From assembly GCA_963788115.1 (NCBI GenBank), contig CAWBFD010000002.1, forward strand, positions 496,001 to 560,000: a DNA stretch of 64,000 bases. Reading direction: 5' to 3'. Numbering within the stretch: position 1 is the stretch's first letter; every line of letters starts with the position of its first letter. Under the pieces are notes generated by a model. That model did no database searches. It had not been told where the DNA came from and saw only the letters and a program-made list of their open reading frames with translations. Shown here piece after piece: positions 50,602 to 60,493 of the stretch. The position numbers and the translations under genes are program-made. Source of the stretch: CAWBFD01 sp963788115 (lineage in GTDB: Bacteria; Actinomycetota; Thermoleophilia; Solirubrobacterales; 70-9).

Positions 50602-52721
50602 TGGACTCCCCGCATGAGATAGGCGAACGCGACCTGCTCCCTCGAGGCCTCCTCATCGGCGCTCGGCGAGCCCGCTTCCTCCTCCTTGGGCTCCCCGCGC
50701 GCCGCCTGCGAATCGGGGAACAGGTGGTAGGCGCTGTTGAGGATGTAGTCGATCGACTTCGGATTCGCCGCGTACAGAAGCTGGCCGAGGGTCCCGAGCG
50801 GCGTTGCGATCCGCTTCGGCTTGTGAATGATCGACTCGCAGATCATGTCCGCCGCCTCGTCGGGAGTGATCGTCGGGAAGCGGTTGTACATCTTCGTCGG
50901 CGCGATCATCGGCGTGCGCACGAGCGGCATGTGGATGGTGGTGACGTTGACGCCGTCGTCGATGATCTCGGAGGCGATCGCGCGCGAGAACGCATCGAGG
51001 GCGGCCTTCGAGGCGATGTAGGCCGAGAACCGCGGCGTGTTCGTCTGCACCCCGATCGAGCTGATGTTGACGATGTGGCCGGAGCGGCGCTCGCGCATGA
51101 CCGGCAGCAACCTCAGGATCAGCTTCACGGCCCCGAAGTAGTTGAGCTGCATCGTCCGCTCGAAGTCGTGGAAGCGGTCGTAGGAGAGCGCGATCGAGCG
51201 CCGGATCGAGCGCCCCGCGTTGTTGATGAGGACGTCGACGTGGCCGTGCTGGGCGAGGACCTCGTCGGCCATGCGGTCGATGTCATCCATGTCGGACAGA
51301 TCGCAACGGTGGATGTACGCGGTGCCGCCACCTGCCTCGATCTCCTCCCTGGTGGTCTGGAGCTTCTCCGGCGTACGAGCGACGAGCAGGACGATGCCAC
51401 CGGCATCGGCGAGCTTGAGAGCCGCCGACCGCCCGATGCCGGAGGAGGCACCGGTCACCATCAGAACCCGGCCGCGCACCGCCTTCTCCAACGACACCGA
51501 GCCCTTCACCCGACGCCCGAGACGGAGCAATTCATCCGGGACCTGCTGCTCGATCACCTGGGTCGCCCCGCCGACGAGCCCCGCCCTGCCGCGGGCGGCC
51601 CCCATCAGCGTGCGGTCGCGGAACAGATCCGGGTCGAGGTGGCGCTCCCAGTAGTCCCAGAGCCTGTCGGCATACGCCTCGAGCGGCGGCACCTTGATGT
51701 CGGTGCCGGCAAGGGCGGCCTGCGCCATGCGACTGTCGAACCGGGTCGGGTAGTTGATGTAGGAGAGCACGGTCTTGGGAATCCCGAGCTCGGCCAGCAC
51801 TCCATCCGTGACCGTCTCCGCCAGCGGCACCGTGGAGACGCCGACGCGCAGCAACGGCTCGAGCACGTCGATGACGCCAGCCGGGACGCGAACCGACGAC
51901 TGGGGAGCGTGCGCGGCGCTGGCGATGATGTCGATCACCTCGCCCGCGGTCGGAGGATCCGGGTCGGTGAGGTGGAAGGTCCGCCCGTCGAGTCCCTCCT
52001 GATGCGCGATGTGGTCCATCGCGCGGACGACGAAGTCGACCGGGACGAGGTTGATCTCGCGGCCCTCGATGCCGATCATCGGCATCCACTGCGGGACCGC
52101 GTTGCGGACCCGGCGGATCAGCTTGAAGAAGTAGTAGGGACCATCGACCTTGTCCATCTCGCCGGTCTCGGAGTGACCGACGACAATCCCGGGCCTGTAG
52201 ACACGCCAGGGCCGCTCCAGCTCGTCGCGGACGACGCCCTCGGAGTCGTGCTTGGTACGAAAGTAGGGATGGACGTCGAGGTTCTCCGCCTCCTCGAACA
52301 TGTCCTCACGCCAGGTGCCCTCGTAGAGTCCGGCGGCGGCGATCGAGCTCACCATGTGCACCTTGCCGGCCTCGACCGCGTGCGCGAGCTCGACCATGTG
52401 GCGGGTTCCCTCGACGTTCGCAACGCGCTGGCTCTCGGCGTCGGCGGTCATGTCGTAGACGGCGGCAAGGTGGAACAGGTGATCGACCTCACCGCGCAAC
52501 CGCGCCACGTCCTCGTCGGACACACCGAGCCGCGCCTGTGAGAGGTCGCCGACGATGCCGACGATGCGCTCGGGGTCCGCGCCCCAGCGACTGCGGAGCT
52601 CCTCGAGACGACCCTTCGAGCCTTCGCGAATGAGCACGTAGATCGGGCCCTCGCGCTCGAGCAAGAGCTCGACCAGGTTTCGCCCGATGAACCCGGTTGC
52701 TCCGGTGACGAAATAGCTCAT
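50595..52721 (-). CDS. Two-domain fatty acyl-CoA reductase (FarA/AcrA1-like SDR fusion)
   Basis: The 708-residue protein starts at ATG 52721. The N-terminal extended SDR (1-~370) has FVTGATGFIGRNLVELLL and YFRTKHDSEGVV, like thioester reductases and the FAR domain. The C-terminal classical SDR (from ~415) has VTGASSGIGRSAALKLADAG, NNAGRS and SAYIASKAALDAF (Tyr-x-x-x-Lys). This double-SDR order matches bacterial fatty acyl-CoA reductases (Mycobacterium AcrA1, Marinobacter-type) that make fatty alcohols or aldehydes with NADPH. It is followed in the operon by an alkyl-DHAP-synthase homologue. Confidence 0.85.
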   Translation of the reverse strand: MSYFVTGATGFIGRNLVELLLEREGPIYVLIREGSKGRLEELRSRWGADPERIVGIVGDLSQARLGVSDEDVARLRGEVDHLFHLAAVYDMTADAESQRVANVEGTRHMVELAHAVEAGKVHMVSSIAAAGLYEGTWREDMFEEAENLDVHPYFRTKHDSEGVVRDELERPWRVYRPGIVVGHSETGEMDKVDGPYYFFKLIRRVRNAVPQWMPMIGIEGREINLVPVDFVVRAMDHIAHQEGLDGRTFHLTDPDPPTAGEVIDIIASAAHAPQSSVRVPAGVIDVLEPLLRVGVSTVPLAETVTDGVLAELGIPKTVLSYINYPTRFDSRMAQAALAGTDIKVPPLEAYADRLWDYWERHLDPDLFRDRTLMGAARGRAGLVGGATQVIEQQVPDELLRLGRRVKGSVSLEKAVRGRVLMVTGASSGIGRSAALKLADAGGIVLLVARTPEKLQTTREEIEAGGGTAYIHRCDLSDMDDIDRMADEVLAQHGHVDVLINNAGRSIRRSIALSYDRFHDFERTMQLNYFGAVKLILRLLPVMRERRSGHIVNISSIGVQTNTPRFSAYIASKAALDAFSRAIASEIIDDGVNVTTIHMPLVRTPMIAPTKMYNRFPTITPDEAADMICESIIHKPKRIATPLGTLGQLLYAANPKSIDYILNSAYHLFPDSQAARGEPKEEEAGSPSADEEASREQVAFAYLMRGVHW

Positions 52722-52902
52722 CCGCCCTCCTCTTCGCGGTCAGAGTCGCCGTGCGGACTTCCGCCGAGACCCTACATGCCGCCGGGAGTTCGGTCTCGGA
52801 GCTTCGGAATACTGGCAGTGGTTCAACGGTCCCAACGAACGCTCGAGGCGGCGGGCCCGGCCGACGCCTGACCCCAACGCGCGGGCGCCTACACTTCGGA
52901 AC

Positions 52903-53208
52903 GTGCCCTTCGAGCTCACCCCCGATCCCGGCGACCCGGGCGAGCCGCAGGTCCGGCTCGGGCGGACCGGGGGATCGGCGGTCGGCGAGGATCGGCGTTT
53001 GGTCCGGGACGGTGTGGAGGTGCTGGCGTGGGGAGCGCTTGCCTGCCCGCACTGTGGGCTGCCGCTCTCGCCGCCACCGCGTGTACGGCCGCGGACGCTG
53101 CTCCACTGCGGCTTTTGCGATCACGGCGCGCCGGCGATCGAGTTCCTGCAAGAGCATGTGGTCGACGCCCCGGCGAGCGACGCGGTCCTGGTCGCGCGAG
53201 TCGCCTAG
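52903..53208 (+). CDS. Small zinc-ribbon protein, unknown function
   Basis: The 101-residue protein starts at GTG 52903. A central zinc ribbon has CPHCGLPLSP and, 21 residues on, LLHCGFCDHG, giving two C-x-x-C pairs. The N-terminal third is polar and disordered-looking, and the C-terminal part (APAIEFLQEHVVDAPASDAVLVARVA) is a short alpha/beta tail. It is probably nucleic-acid or protein-binding. It is divergent from the reductase operon and 54 nt upstream of the tandem repeat before kgd. Confidence 0.65.
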   Translation: MPFELTPDPGDPGEPQVRLGRTGGSAVGEDRRLVRDGVEVLAWGALACPHCGLPLSPPPRVRPRTLLHCGFCDHGAPAIEFLQEHVVDAPASDAVLVARVA

Positions 53209-53261
53209 ACCCGGCTCCGGGCCTGCAAATCGGCTTCCCTGAGCCCATACACTGGAATCAG

Positions 53262-53363
53262 GGAACACGACATGCCACTTTCGCCGCTAAAGCGGCTCAC
53301 CTGAATTACTGGAACACCACATGCCACTTTCGCCGCTAAAGCGGCTCACCTGAATTACTGGAA
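53262..53363. repeat. 49-bp tandem direct repeat (two units) ending at the kgd start codon
   Basis: Units at 53262-53310 and 53311-53359 differ at one base (53269/53318), and a third partial unit ends at 53363. Each contains the small palindrome GCCGC-TAAA-GCGGC. The last base of the repeat is the A of the kgd ATG. The reverse complement (GTGTTCCAGTAATTCAGGTG ...) resembles the multiple terminal repeats of IS21-family elements as I remember them; no transposase is present. Confidence 0.7.
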
Positions 53364-56300
53364 TGCCAGACAGCGGGATCGTTGAGATCCAGATGCCCCA
53401 AATGGGGGAATCGGTCACCGAGGGCACCATCCTCGAGTGGCACAAGCAGGAGGGCGAATTCGTCGAGGAGGGCGAGACCGTGGTCGAGGTCTCGACCGAC
53501 AAGATCGACGCCGAGGTGCCTGCTCCTGCCAGCGGCGTGATCGCGAAGATCCTGGCCCAGCCCGACGACACCGTCGAAGTCGGTCAGGCGCTCGCCCAAC
53601 TCGATCCGAACGGACAGCCCTCCGGCAACGGCGCGGGTGGTGCGGCCGCGGGTGCGGGAATCCCCGAGACCGGAGAGGTCGGGCCCGGGCTGCAGGCGGG
53701 AGGCACCGGCGAGGGCGATGCTGACCTGGGAGAAGAGCGGGAGGGGTCCGAGAGCCCGACCCCCGGCGAGCCCGTCGCCGCACCCGTGGCCCCCGGGGCC
53801 GCCACCGGAGCCGCGGCTGACGATGGTGGCGGAGTCGTCCAGCTGGTGATGCCCGAGATGGGCGAGTCGGTGACCGAGGGGACTGTGCTCGAGTGGCACG
53901 TCTCCGAAGGGGACACCGTCACCGAGGGGCAAACGGTGGTCGAAGTCTCGACCGACAAGATCGACGCCGAGGTTCCCGCGCCGGCCTCCGGAACGATCGC
54001 GAAGCTCTTGGTGGAGCCCGACGACGTCGTCGACGTCGGGCAGCCGCTGGCCGAGATCAGCGCCGGCGCGGCCGGGGCGAGCCTCGGGGGGGCGAGCGCC
54101 GCCACGGCGCCGGAGCCGGCGACCGAGGTGGGCGCCGCGGCCGAGGCGCCGGCGGCGGCTTCGGAGGCCCCGCCGGAGCCGAAGGGGGGCGACGGCAAGC
54201 GGATCTCCCCGGTTGCGAAGCGCCTGGCCGCCTCGAGCGGCGTGGATCTCGGCGCGGTGAGCGGCTCGGGGCCCGGCGGCAAGATCGTCAAGGCCGACGT
54301 GCTCGCCGCCGCCGACGGCCGGGGCGGCGGCGCGGCGGCCTCGCGGGCGACCGGCGAGGCGGAGGTGAAGCCGCTCCGAGGCCCCGCGGCGATGCTCGCC
54401 CGGGCGATGAACGAGAGTCGCTCGCTGCCCACCGCGACCTCGTTCCGGACCGTTCCAGTCGACACCCTCGACGCGAAGCGCAAGGCCCTGAACGATGCCC
54501 TGCGTGAGCGCGGGATGAAGCTCTCGTTCACCCATCTCGTCGCCTGGGCGATCGTGCAGGCGGCCAAGGAGTGGCCGGTGATGGCACGCGGTTACTCCGA
54601 GGACGATGGCACGCCCCAGGTGGTCGAGCCGCCGCGGCTGGGCCTCGGGATCGCCGTCGACGTCGAGCGCCGGGGTGGACGCAGCCTGCTGGTGCCCTGC
54701 ATCAAGGGCGCCGACGAATTCGAGTTCAAGGACTTCCACGCCTACTACGAGGATCTGATCACCAAGACCCGGGAGAACAAGCTCAGTCCGGACGACTTCC
54801 AGGGCACGAACATCACCCTCACCAACCCTGGTGGACTCGGGACCGTCGCCTCGGTGCCCCGGCTGATGCCGGGCCAGGGGACGATCGTCGCCACCGGGGC
54901 GATCGCCTACCCCGTCGAGTGGGCACACGCTCCGGCGGAGAAGATCCGGGCCCTGGGGGTCTCGAAGGTGATGACGATGACGTCCACGTACGACCATCGC
55001 GTCATCCAGGGAGCCGAGTCCGGCTCGTTCCTGCGCCGAATCGACCAGCTGCTTCAGGGGGAGGATGGCTTCTACGAGACCGTCGCCGGATCGCTCGGTC
55101 TCGCGTCGAGCGTGGTCACGACGGCGTTCGCCGCCTCGGCCTCGGCGCCGCCCCTGGCCGGGGTGGAGGCCCTGCCCGCGGCTCCGGGCGCCGCGCCGCC
55201 AAGCGAGGAGCTCCTGCAGGCGGTCCAGGCCGCGACCTCATTGCTCAAGGCGTACCGGACGCACGGGCACCTGTCCGCTCGCCTGGATCCGCTGGGCTCG
55301 GAGCCGAAGGGCGATCCGGCGCTCGAGCCGGAGAACCTCAACCTGACGCCCGAGCTGATGCGCCAGATCCCCGCTTCGATCCTCAGGTGCGGGGTGGAAG
55401 GCGAGACGCTGCTCGATGCGCTGCCGCGGATCCGCGAGGCCTACTGCGGAACCATGGGCTACCAGATCGAGCATCTCTCGTCGCACCAGCAGCGGATGTG
55501 GCTGAGGGAGATGATCGAGACCGGCGCCCATCGCACGCCGCTCACGCCCGAGGAGAAACGCGCCCTGCTTTTCCGGCTGATCGAGGTCTTCCAGTTCGAG
55601 CGGTTCCTGCAGCGGGCCTACCTGGGTCAGAAGGTGTTCTCGATCGAGGGCCTCGACGCGGTCGTTCCGATGATCGACACACTGGTGAGCCTGGCCCAGC
55701 GGGGTGGGGCGGAGCAGGTCGCGATCGGGATGGCGCACCGGGGGCGCCTCAGCGTCCTCGCCCACAACCTGCAGCGCTCGACCGAGGTCGCTGATGGCCG
55801 AGTTCGAGGGGGCCAAGGCGCTGGAGCAGGTGAAGGCGATCGCCGCGGTGCCGCACCACGGTACCGGTGACGTCAAGTACCACCACGGCGCGGAGGGCGA
55901 GTTCGAGACTCCCGACGGCGGGCCGATCAAGGTCCGCCTTTATCCGAATCCGAGCCACCTCGAATTCGTCGATCCGGTGGTCACCGGCGGGGCGCGGGCG
56001 GCTCAGACCGAACGCTCGGACGCAGAGATCCACCACAACCCGAACGTCGCCGTCCCGCTTCTGCTTCACGGCGACGCCGCCTTCCCCGCCCAGGGCGTGG
56101 TCGCCGAGACGCTCAACCTCCAGGCGCTACGCGGCTACACCACCGGAGGCACCGTCCACCTGATCACCGACAACCAGGTCGGGTTCACGACCGATCCCGA
56201 GGAGGCGCGATCTACCCCGTATGCCTCGGACATGGCGAAGGGCTTCAACGTCCCGATCATTCACGTGAACGCCGACGACGTCGAGGCCTGCATCGCCGCC

Positions 56301-57815
56301 GTGCGCCTCGCGATGGCCTACCGGGAGCGCTGGGCCCGCGACCTTGTCATCGACCTGATCGGCTACCGCCGCTACGGCCACAACGAGACCGACGAGCCCG
56401 CGTACACCCAGCCGCAGCTGGCGGCGAAGATCAAGTCCCATCCACCGGTCTCGGAGATCTACGCACGGGAACTGGTGGAGCAGGGTGTGGTCGACGCGGA
56501 TGAGACCCAGCGCACAGCCGAGGAACAACGCGACCGGCTGCAGGCGATCCAGAAGGAGCTCCGCCAGAAGATGGAGGCGGGCGACTACGAGGACCCGAGC
56601 TCGACCGCGATCGCCACCGGCGAGCTCGACCGCACCAAGAGCCCGGACGTGGACACCGGGGTCGACGAAGGGCTGCTGCGCTCCCTGAACGCGGAGCTGA
56701 TCCGGGTGCCGGACAGCTTCACGATCCACCGCAAGCTTCGCAAGCCGCTCGAGCGCCGGCTCGAGATCCTCGAGCCAGGGCCGATCGAGTACGGCCACGC
56801 CGAGGCGCTCGCGTTCGCCTCGCTGCTCACCGAGGGCGTCCACATCAGGCTCACCGGGCAGGACACGGAGCGAGGCACCTTCTCCAATCGCCACCTCACC
56901 CTCCACGACGAGAAGACCGGGCTGCGGTACGTGCCGATCCAGAACCTCGGCGGCGCGCGGGCACCGTTCGAGCTCTACAACAGCCCCCTGTCGGAGGCCG
57001 CGTGTCTGGGCTTCGAGTACGGCTACGCGGCGGCCTCGCCCAAGAGCCTGATCCTCTGGGAGGCGCAATTCGGCGACTTCGCCAACGCGGCGCAGGTGAT
57101 CATCGACAGCTTCGTCGCCTCGGGTGAGTCGAAGTGGGGCCAGGCGACCCGGCTGACGCTGCTCCTGCCGCATGGCTACGAGGGGGCTGGGCCGGAGCAC
57201 TCGAATGCCCGGATCGAGCGCTTCATCCAGCTTGCCGCGGAGGGCAACCTGCGCCTGGCGAACCCGACGACCGGGGCGCAGTACTTCCATCTGCTTCGCC
57301 GTCAGGCACTCGTGGCGAAGGCTCGGCCGCTGGTCGTGTTCACCCCCAAGGGACTGCTCCGGCTGGCGGCCGCGGGCTCGAAGCTCTCTGACCTCACCTC
57401 CGGCAGATTCCGGCTCGTGCTCGACGATCCCAGGGCTCAGGAGCGCAGAGAGGAGGTGGAGCGGCTCGTCCTCTGCTCCGGGAAGCTCTACTACGACCTC
57501 GACTCGCACGAGCGCCGAGCCGACGCGGACACGGTGGCGATCGCTCGGGTGGAGCTCCTCTATCCGTTCGCACGGGACCAGATCGCCGAGCTGATCTCCT
57601 CGTACGCGAATCTGAAGGAGATCGTCTGGGCCCAGGAGGAGCCGAAGAACATGGGCGCATGGAGCGTGATGGCGCGGCGGCTGCCCGAGCTGGTGCCCGA
57701 GGGTTGCGAGCTCTGTTACGTGGGCCGACCGCAGCGGGCGTCTCCGTCGGAGGGATATCCCGCCGCCCACCGCTCAGAGCAGGAGCGAATCGTGCTCACC
57801 GCGCTCCGAGGCTGA
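53363..57815 (+). CDS. kgd: Kgd-type 2-oxoglutarate decarboxylase/dehydrogenase (lipoyl-E2-E1 fusion), one frameshift
   Basis: Two frames, 53363-55789 and 55791-57815, join to about 1483 residues after omitting one G near 55790; the joined text HNLQRSTEVLMAEFEG then aligns with family NLGRxxESILAEFEG. Domains: lipoyl 1 (~6-80, STDKID with Lys47), lipoyl 2 (~158-235, Lys199), peripheral-subunit-binding RISPVAKRLAASSGVDL (~280-315), E2 acyltransferase (~335-575, TYDHRVIQGAESG with His545), then E1 with the thiamine-PP segment GDAAFPAQGVVAETLNL and HLITDNQVGFTT. Ordinary actinobacterial Kgd/OdhA lacks lipoyl domains and is ~250 residues shorter. It converts 2-oxoglutarate to succinyl-CoA with E3. 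No clear Shine-Dalgarno lies before ATG 53363. Confidence 0.85.
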
Positions 57816-57834
57816 GGCCCGGCGGCCCCGGCCG

Positions 57835-59463
57835 TTACTCGAAGGTGACGACGATCGAGCTGACCAGCTCGTCGCCGTCGACCCTGGCGCCGCCCACCAA
57901 CCGCTTGAACGGGTCCAGATACGGCTCCGCCTCGCGGAAGCCGGGATCCGGGCCGGCGAACGTCCTCGCCAGGTCGAAGACCCTGTCCAGGTCCAGCAGC
58001 GCGTTCGGGTCGAAATCCACACCCAGCGTCGACTCCGCGTCCTCGAGCGCCCCGCTCGAGGCCAGGGTCTCGTCGGGGTCGATCGCCTGCTCGGCGGCGT
58101 TGTCGCCGAGCGCGACGATCAGCCGGTCGCCCGTGAGCGCGACGTGGATCGGGACGGGGAACTCGGGCGCCCTCACCGTGAACCCCGTCGGATCCCCGGG
58201 CAGCGGTGGCAGCTCCTGGATCGCGCCCCCCGGCTGGGCCGAGAGGATTCCCTGAGCAAGCAGGGTCAGCGATTCGAGGCCGTCGCTCACGGCCGCCTCG
58301 TCCTCGACCTCGATCACGACCGCGCCGTCGAGCTCGGCCGGCGTACGCCCGCCTGCGAAATAGGCCACGCCGCCGAGGGCGTCGCGAAGCGCCTCGAGGT
58401 CGAGGCCCGTCTGATCCTCGATCCTCCTCAGCGCCTCCTCCTCGGAGAGCCCGTCCTCCGCGGCCGCCTCTGCGATCCCGAGCTGGAAGATCTCGGCGAC
58501 GGAGTTGACGCACGCCACGCAAGTCCCGGCGAGCAAGGCGTCGGCGGGCAGCGAGCCGAGCAGCTCCGTGGACCCGGATTCGGGGTAGCTGCCGGCGACG
58601 ATCGGGACGGTGGCGTCGAGCCGGGCCGTGTCCGGGGTGGCCGCGAGCGCCAGCGTGATCGCTCGTTCGAAGTCGAGTCCGATGCTTCCCGCGATCTCGT
58701 TGACCTGGTCGGTGGTCACCTCGGGTGCGGGATCGGCGGCAACGGCGAAGTCGACCAGCTCTCGTGGATCGAGCCTGGCGAAGCCGATCGCCTCATCGCC
58801 GGCGAGATCACCCGCCTCGTACGCGAAGCCCTCCGAGCCCGCGAGCGAATCGGCCTCCCCGGTGGCGACGCCGATCAGCTCCCGCATCCGCTCCTCGCTG
58901 GGCGCCGCCACCAGGAATCCCTCGAACACGCCGAGTGCCGACTCATCTGATCCCACGATGAAGGACACACCCGCATGCTCGGCTTGGCGCTCGGGCTCAT
59001 CGGAGGCTTCGAAACCGCTGTCGATGAACTCCCGGGCGGCGTCTTCGTCGGTGACCTCGACGGCGACCGGCACCGAGGTGCCCTCCTCGAGATCGACCGG
59101 ATCGGTGATGAACACGCCGGCACGCTCGCCCAGCCACGGCTCGACGTCCTCCTCGTAGGTGAGCTCCCCGCCGGTCTCCTCGGCGAAACTGTCGTTGATG
59201 ACGGTGATGATCGCGTCCCCGAGCTCCTCATCGTCCCCCAGGAACCGGGCGGCGATCGCCTCGATCGCCTCGGCGTCCTCCTCCTCGGGCCGCACCGCCG
59301 CCTCGACGTAGATGGCGGTGTCGGCGGGCGCTACCGCCGCCGGGCCCTCGCCACCGGCTGAGTCGTCATCGCCGCCGCAAGCGGCAACGCCGAAACCTGC
59401 CACCAGGAGCACGATCGCGGCGCGCGTCGTCCGGGTCCTGAGCGCCTGCCACATCCCCTGCAT
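57835..59463 (-). CDS. DUF3352 lipoprotein
   Basis: The protein has about 542 residues from ATG 59463 (ATG 59454 is an alternative). The basic N-terminus RTRTTR leads into a hydrophobic segment and lipobox VAACGG, so it should be lipidated and surface-exposed. The body matches DUF3352: APADTAIYVEAAVRP at the start and a late VPIHVALTGDRLIVALGDNAAEQAI. It is strongly acidic, with several Ala/Glu-rich helices and one Cys pair (GTCVACVNS). The family is common in Thermoleophilia and Cyanobacteria, with unknown role. It converges with kgd. Confidence 0.8.
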   Translation of the reverse strand: MQGMWQALRTRTTRAAIVLLVAGFGVAACGGDDDSAGGEGPAAVAPADTAIYVEAAVRPEEEDAEAIEAIAARFLGDDEELGDAIITVINDSFAEETGGELTYEEDVEPWLGERAGVFITDPVDLEEGTSVPVAVEVTDEDAAREFIDSGFEASDEPERQAEHAGVSFIVGSDESALGVFEGFLVAAPSEERMRELIGVATGEADSLAGSEGFAYEAGDLAGDEAIGFARLDPRELVDFAVAADPAPEVTTDQVNEIAGSIGLDFERAITLALAATPDTARLDATVPIVAGSYPESGSTELLGSLPADALLAGTCVACVNSVAEIFQLGIAEAAAEDGLSEEEALRRIEDQTGLDLEALRDALGGVAYFAGGRTPAELDGAVVIEVEDEAAVSDGLESLTLLAQGILSAQPGGAIQELPPLPGDPTGFTVRAPEFPVPIHVALTGDRLIVALGDNAAEQAIDPDETLASSGALEDAESTLGVDFDPNALLDLDRVFDLARTFAGPDPGFREAEPYLDPFKRLVGGARVDGDELVSSIVVTFE

Positions 59464-59542
59464 GCACTCGGCACGATAGCCCGCGCTGGGTTGCTGATCA
59501 CCCCCAAGTAATCGATGCTTGTCGGATGCGCGCGTACGAGCG

Positions 59543-59588
59543 CCCGCGCGGCCCGAGAACGCTCGGGGGCGTTCTCGGGGCGCGCGGG
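59543..59588. repeat. Long hairpin in the divergent region before the DUF192 gene
   Basis: An 11-bp perfect stem (CCCGAGAACGC with GCGTTCTCGGG, 6-nt loop) is extended by 8 more pairs after one G/G mismatch, giving about 19 pairs within 46 nt. It lies between two divergent genes, so it would be in the 5' leader of the DUF192 transcript or act as a protein site rather than a terminator. Confidence 0.55.
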
Positions 59589-59654
59589 GTTCATCACGGT
59601 GGTTACCCCATGGATCGCGACAGAGCACGACCCGCGCGGATCAGCTCACTCCCG

Positions 59655-60005
59655 ATGGTCCACCTCGCTCCCGGGCTGCGCGTGTACGAGGCATGCTCGC
59701 CCCGAACGCGGGCGCTCGGGCTCGCGTTCCTCGATCGGATCCCGCCGGGTGACGCGCTGCATATCTGCCCGTGCCGCGGGGTCCACACCTTCGGGATGCG
59801 GTTCGAGCTCGACCTGATCTGGCTCGACCCCGGCGGCGATGTGGTGGCGTTCGATCGTCGCGTCGCGCGCCGACGGATGCGCTCGTGCGCGTCTGCGAGA
59901 TCGGTGCTGGAGACCCGAGCAGGGGAAGCCGACCGCTTCCTCGCGGCGCTCGCCCAGAGATGTGGTGATCAGCGCACCCGAGCCCTGTGGCCCGTCCCGC
60001 CCTGA
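59655..60005 (+). CDS. DUF192 family protein
   Basis: The 116-residue protein starts at ATG 59655; the longer open frame upstream runs through the hairpin and is not protein-like. DUF192 features are CSPRTRALGLAFLDRIPPGDALHICPCRGVHTFGMRFELDLIWLDPGGDVV, including the F-G-M-R-F core. DUF192 proteins are small beta-rich, often near pilus or secretion genes, with unknown activity. Its stop overlaps the ATG of an A24 peptidase (TGATG). Confidence 0.8.
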   Translation: MVHLAPGLRVYEACSPRTRALGLAFLDRIPPGDALHICPCRGVHTFGMRFELDLIWLDPGGDVVAFDRRVARRRMRSCASARSVLETRAGEADRFLAALAQRCGDQRTRALWPVPP

Positions 60006-60487
60006 TGGACCGAGCCGGGATCGGCGAGGTCCTCCTTGCCGCCTCCCTCGGCGGGCTGCTGGCCGCGACCACGGTTGCCGATCTGAACCGCCGGCTCATA
60101 CCGAACGAGTATCTGGGGATCGGGTCGCTGTTCTGCCTGGCGATAGTCCTCGCGACCGACGCCGGATCGCTGGGGGAGCGGGCCGCGGCTGCGCTCGGCG
60201 CCGCCTGCATCCTGCTCGTTCCGGCAGCGATCAACCCGGACGGCATGGGCATGGGCGATGTCAAGCTGGCCGCCGTCATGGGCCTCTACCTGGGCCGCGC
60301 GGCGGTCGTGGCGCTTCTGGCGGGCTTCGCCGCCGGGGGGCTGGTCGCGATCGCCCTGCTCGTCCGCCACGGGTCGAGCGCGCGCAAGCGCCCGATCCCG
60401 TTCGGGCCGTTCCTGGCGCTCGGCGGCATCATCGGGCTCCTGGTGGGCGACAAAGCCGTGGACTGGTACGGGGACCAGTTCCTGTGA
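60005..60487 (+). CDS. A24-family prepilin peptidase-like membrane protein (TadV/CpaA type)
   Basis: The 160-residue protein starts at ATG 60005 overlapping the DUF192 stop (GTG 59987 is an alternative). About six membrane helices are predicted. The two catalytic aspartates of A24 peptidases are present: the first in TTVADLNRRLIPNEY, the second in GMGMGDVKLAAVMGLYLG (G-x-G-D-x-K). PIPFGPFLALGG is also typical. It cleaves type IV/Flp prepilin leaders at the membrane. No pilin or Tad ATPase gene is in the window. Confidence 0.85.
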   Translation: MDRAGIGEVLLAASLGGLLAATTVADLNRRLIPNEYLGIGSLFCLAIVLATDAGSLGERAAAALGAACILLVPAAINPDGMGMGDVKLAAVMGLYLGRAAVVALLAGFAAGGLVAIALLVRHGSSARKRPIPFGPFLALGGIIGLLVGDKAVDWYGDQFL

Positions 60488-60493
60488 CCGCGC

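Noticed and set aside
53262..53363. CRISPR array
   Set aside because: Units are contiguous without spacers and only two are present; no cas genes.
55780..55805. Programmed ribosomal frameshift in kgd
   Set aside because: The site lacks a slippery heptamer or a rare-codon/stop context known for +1 shifting; a one-base error or mutation is simpler.
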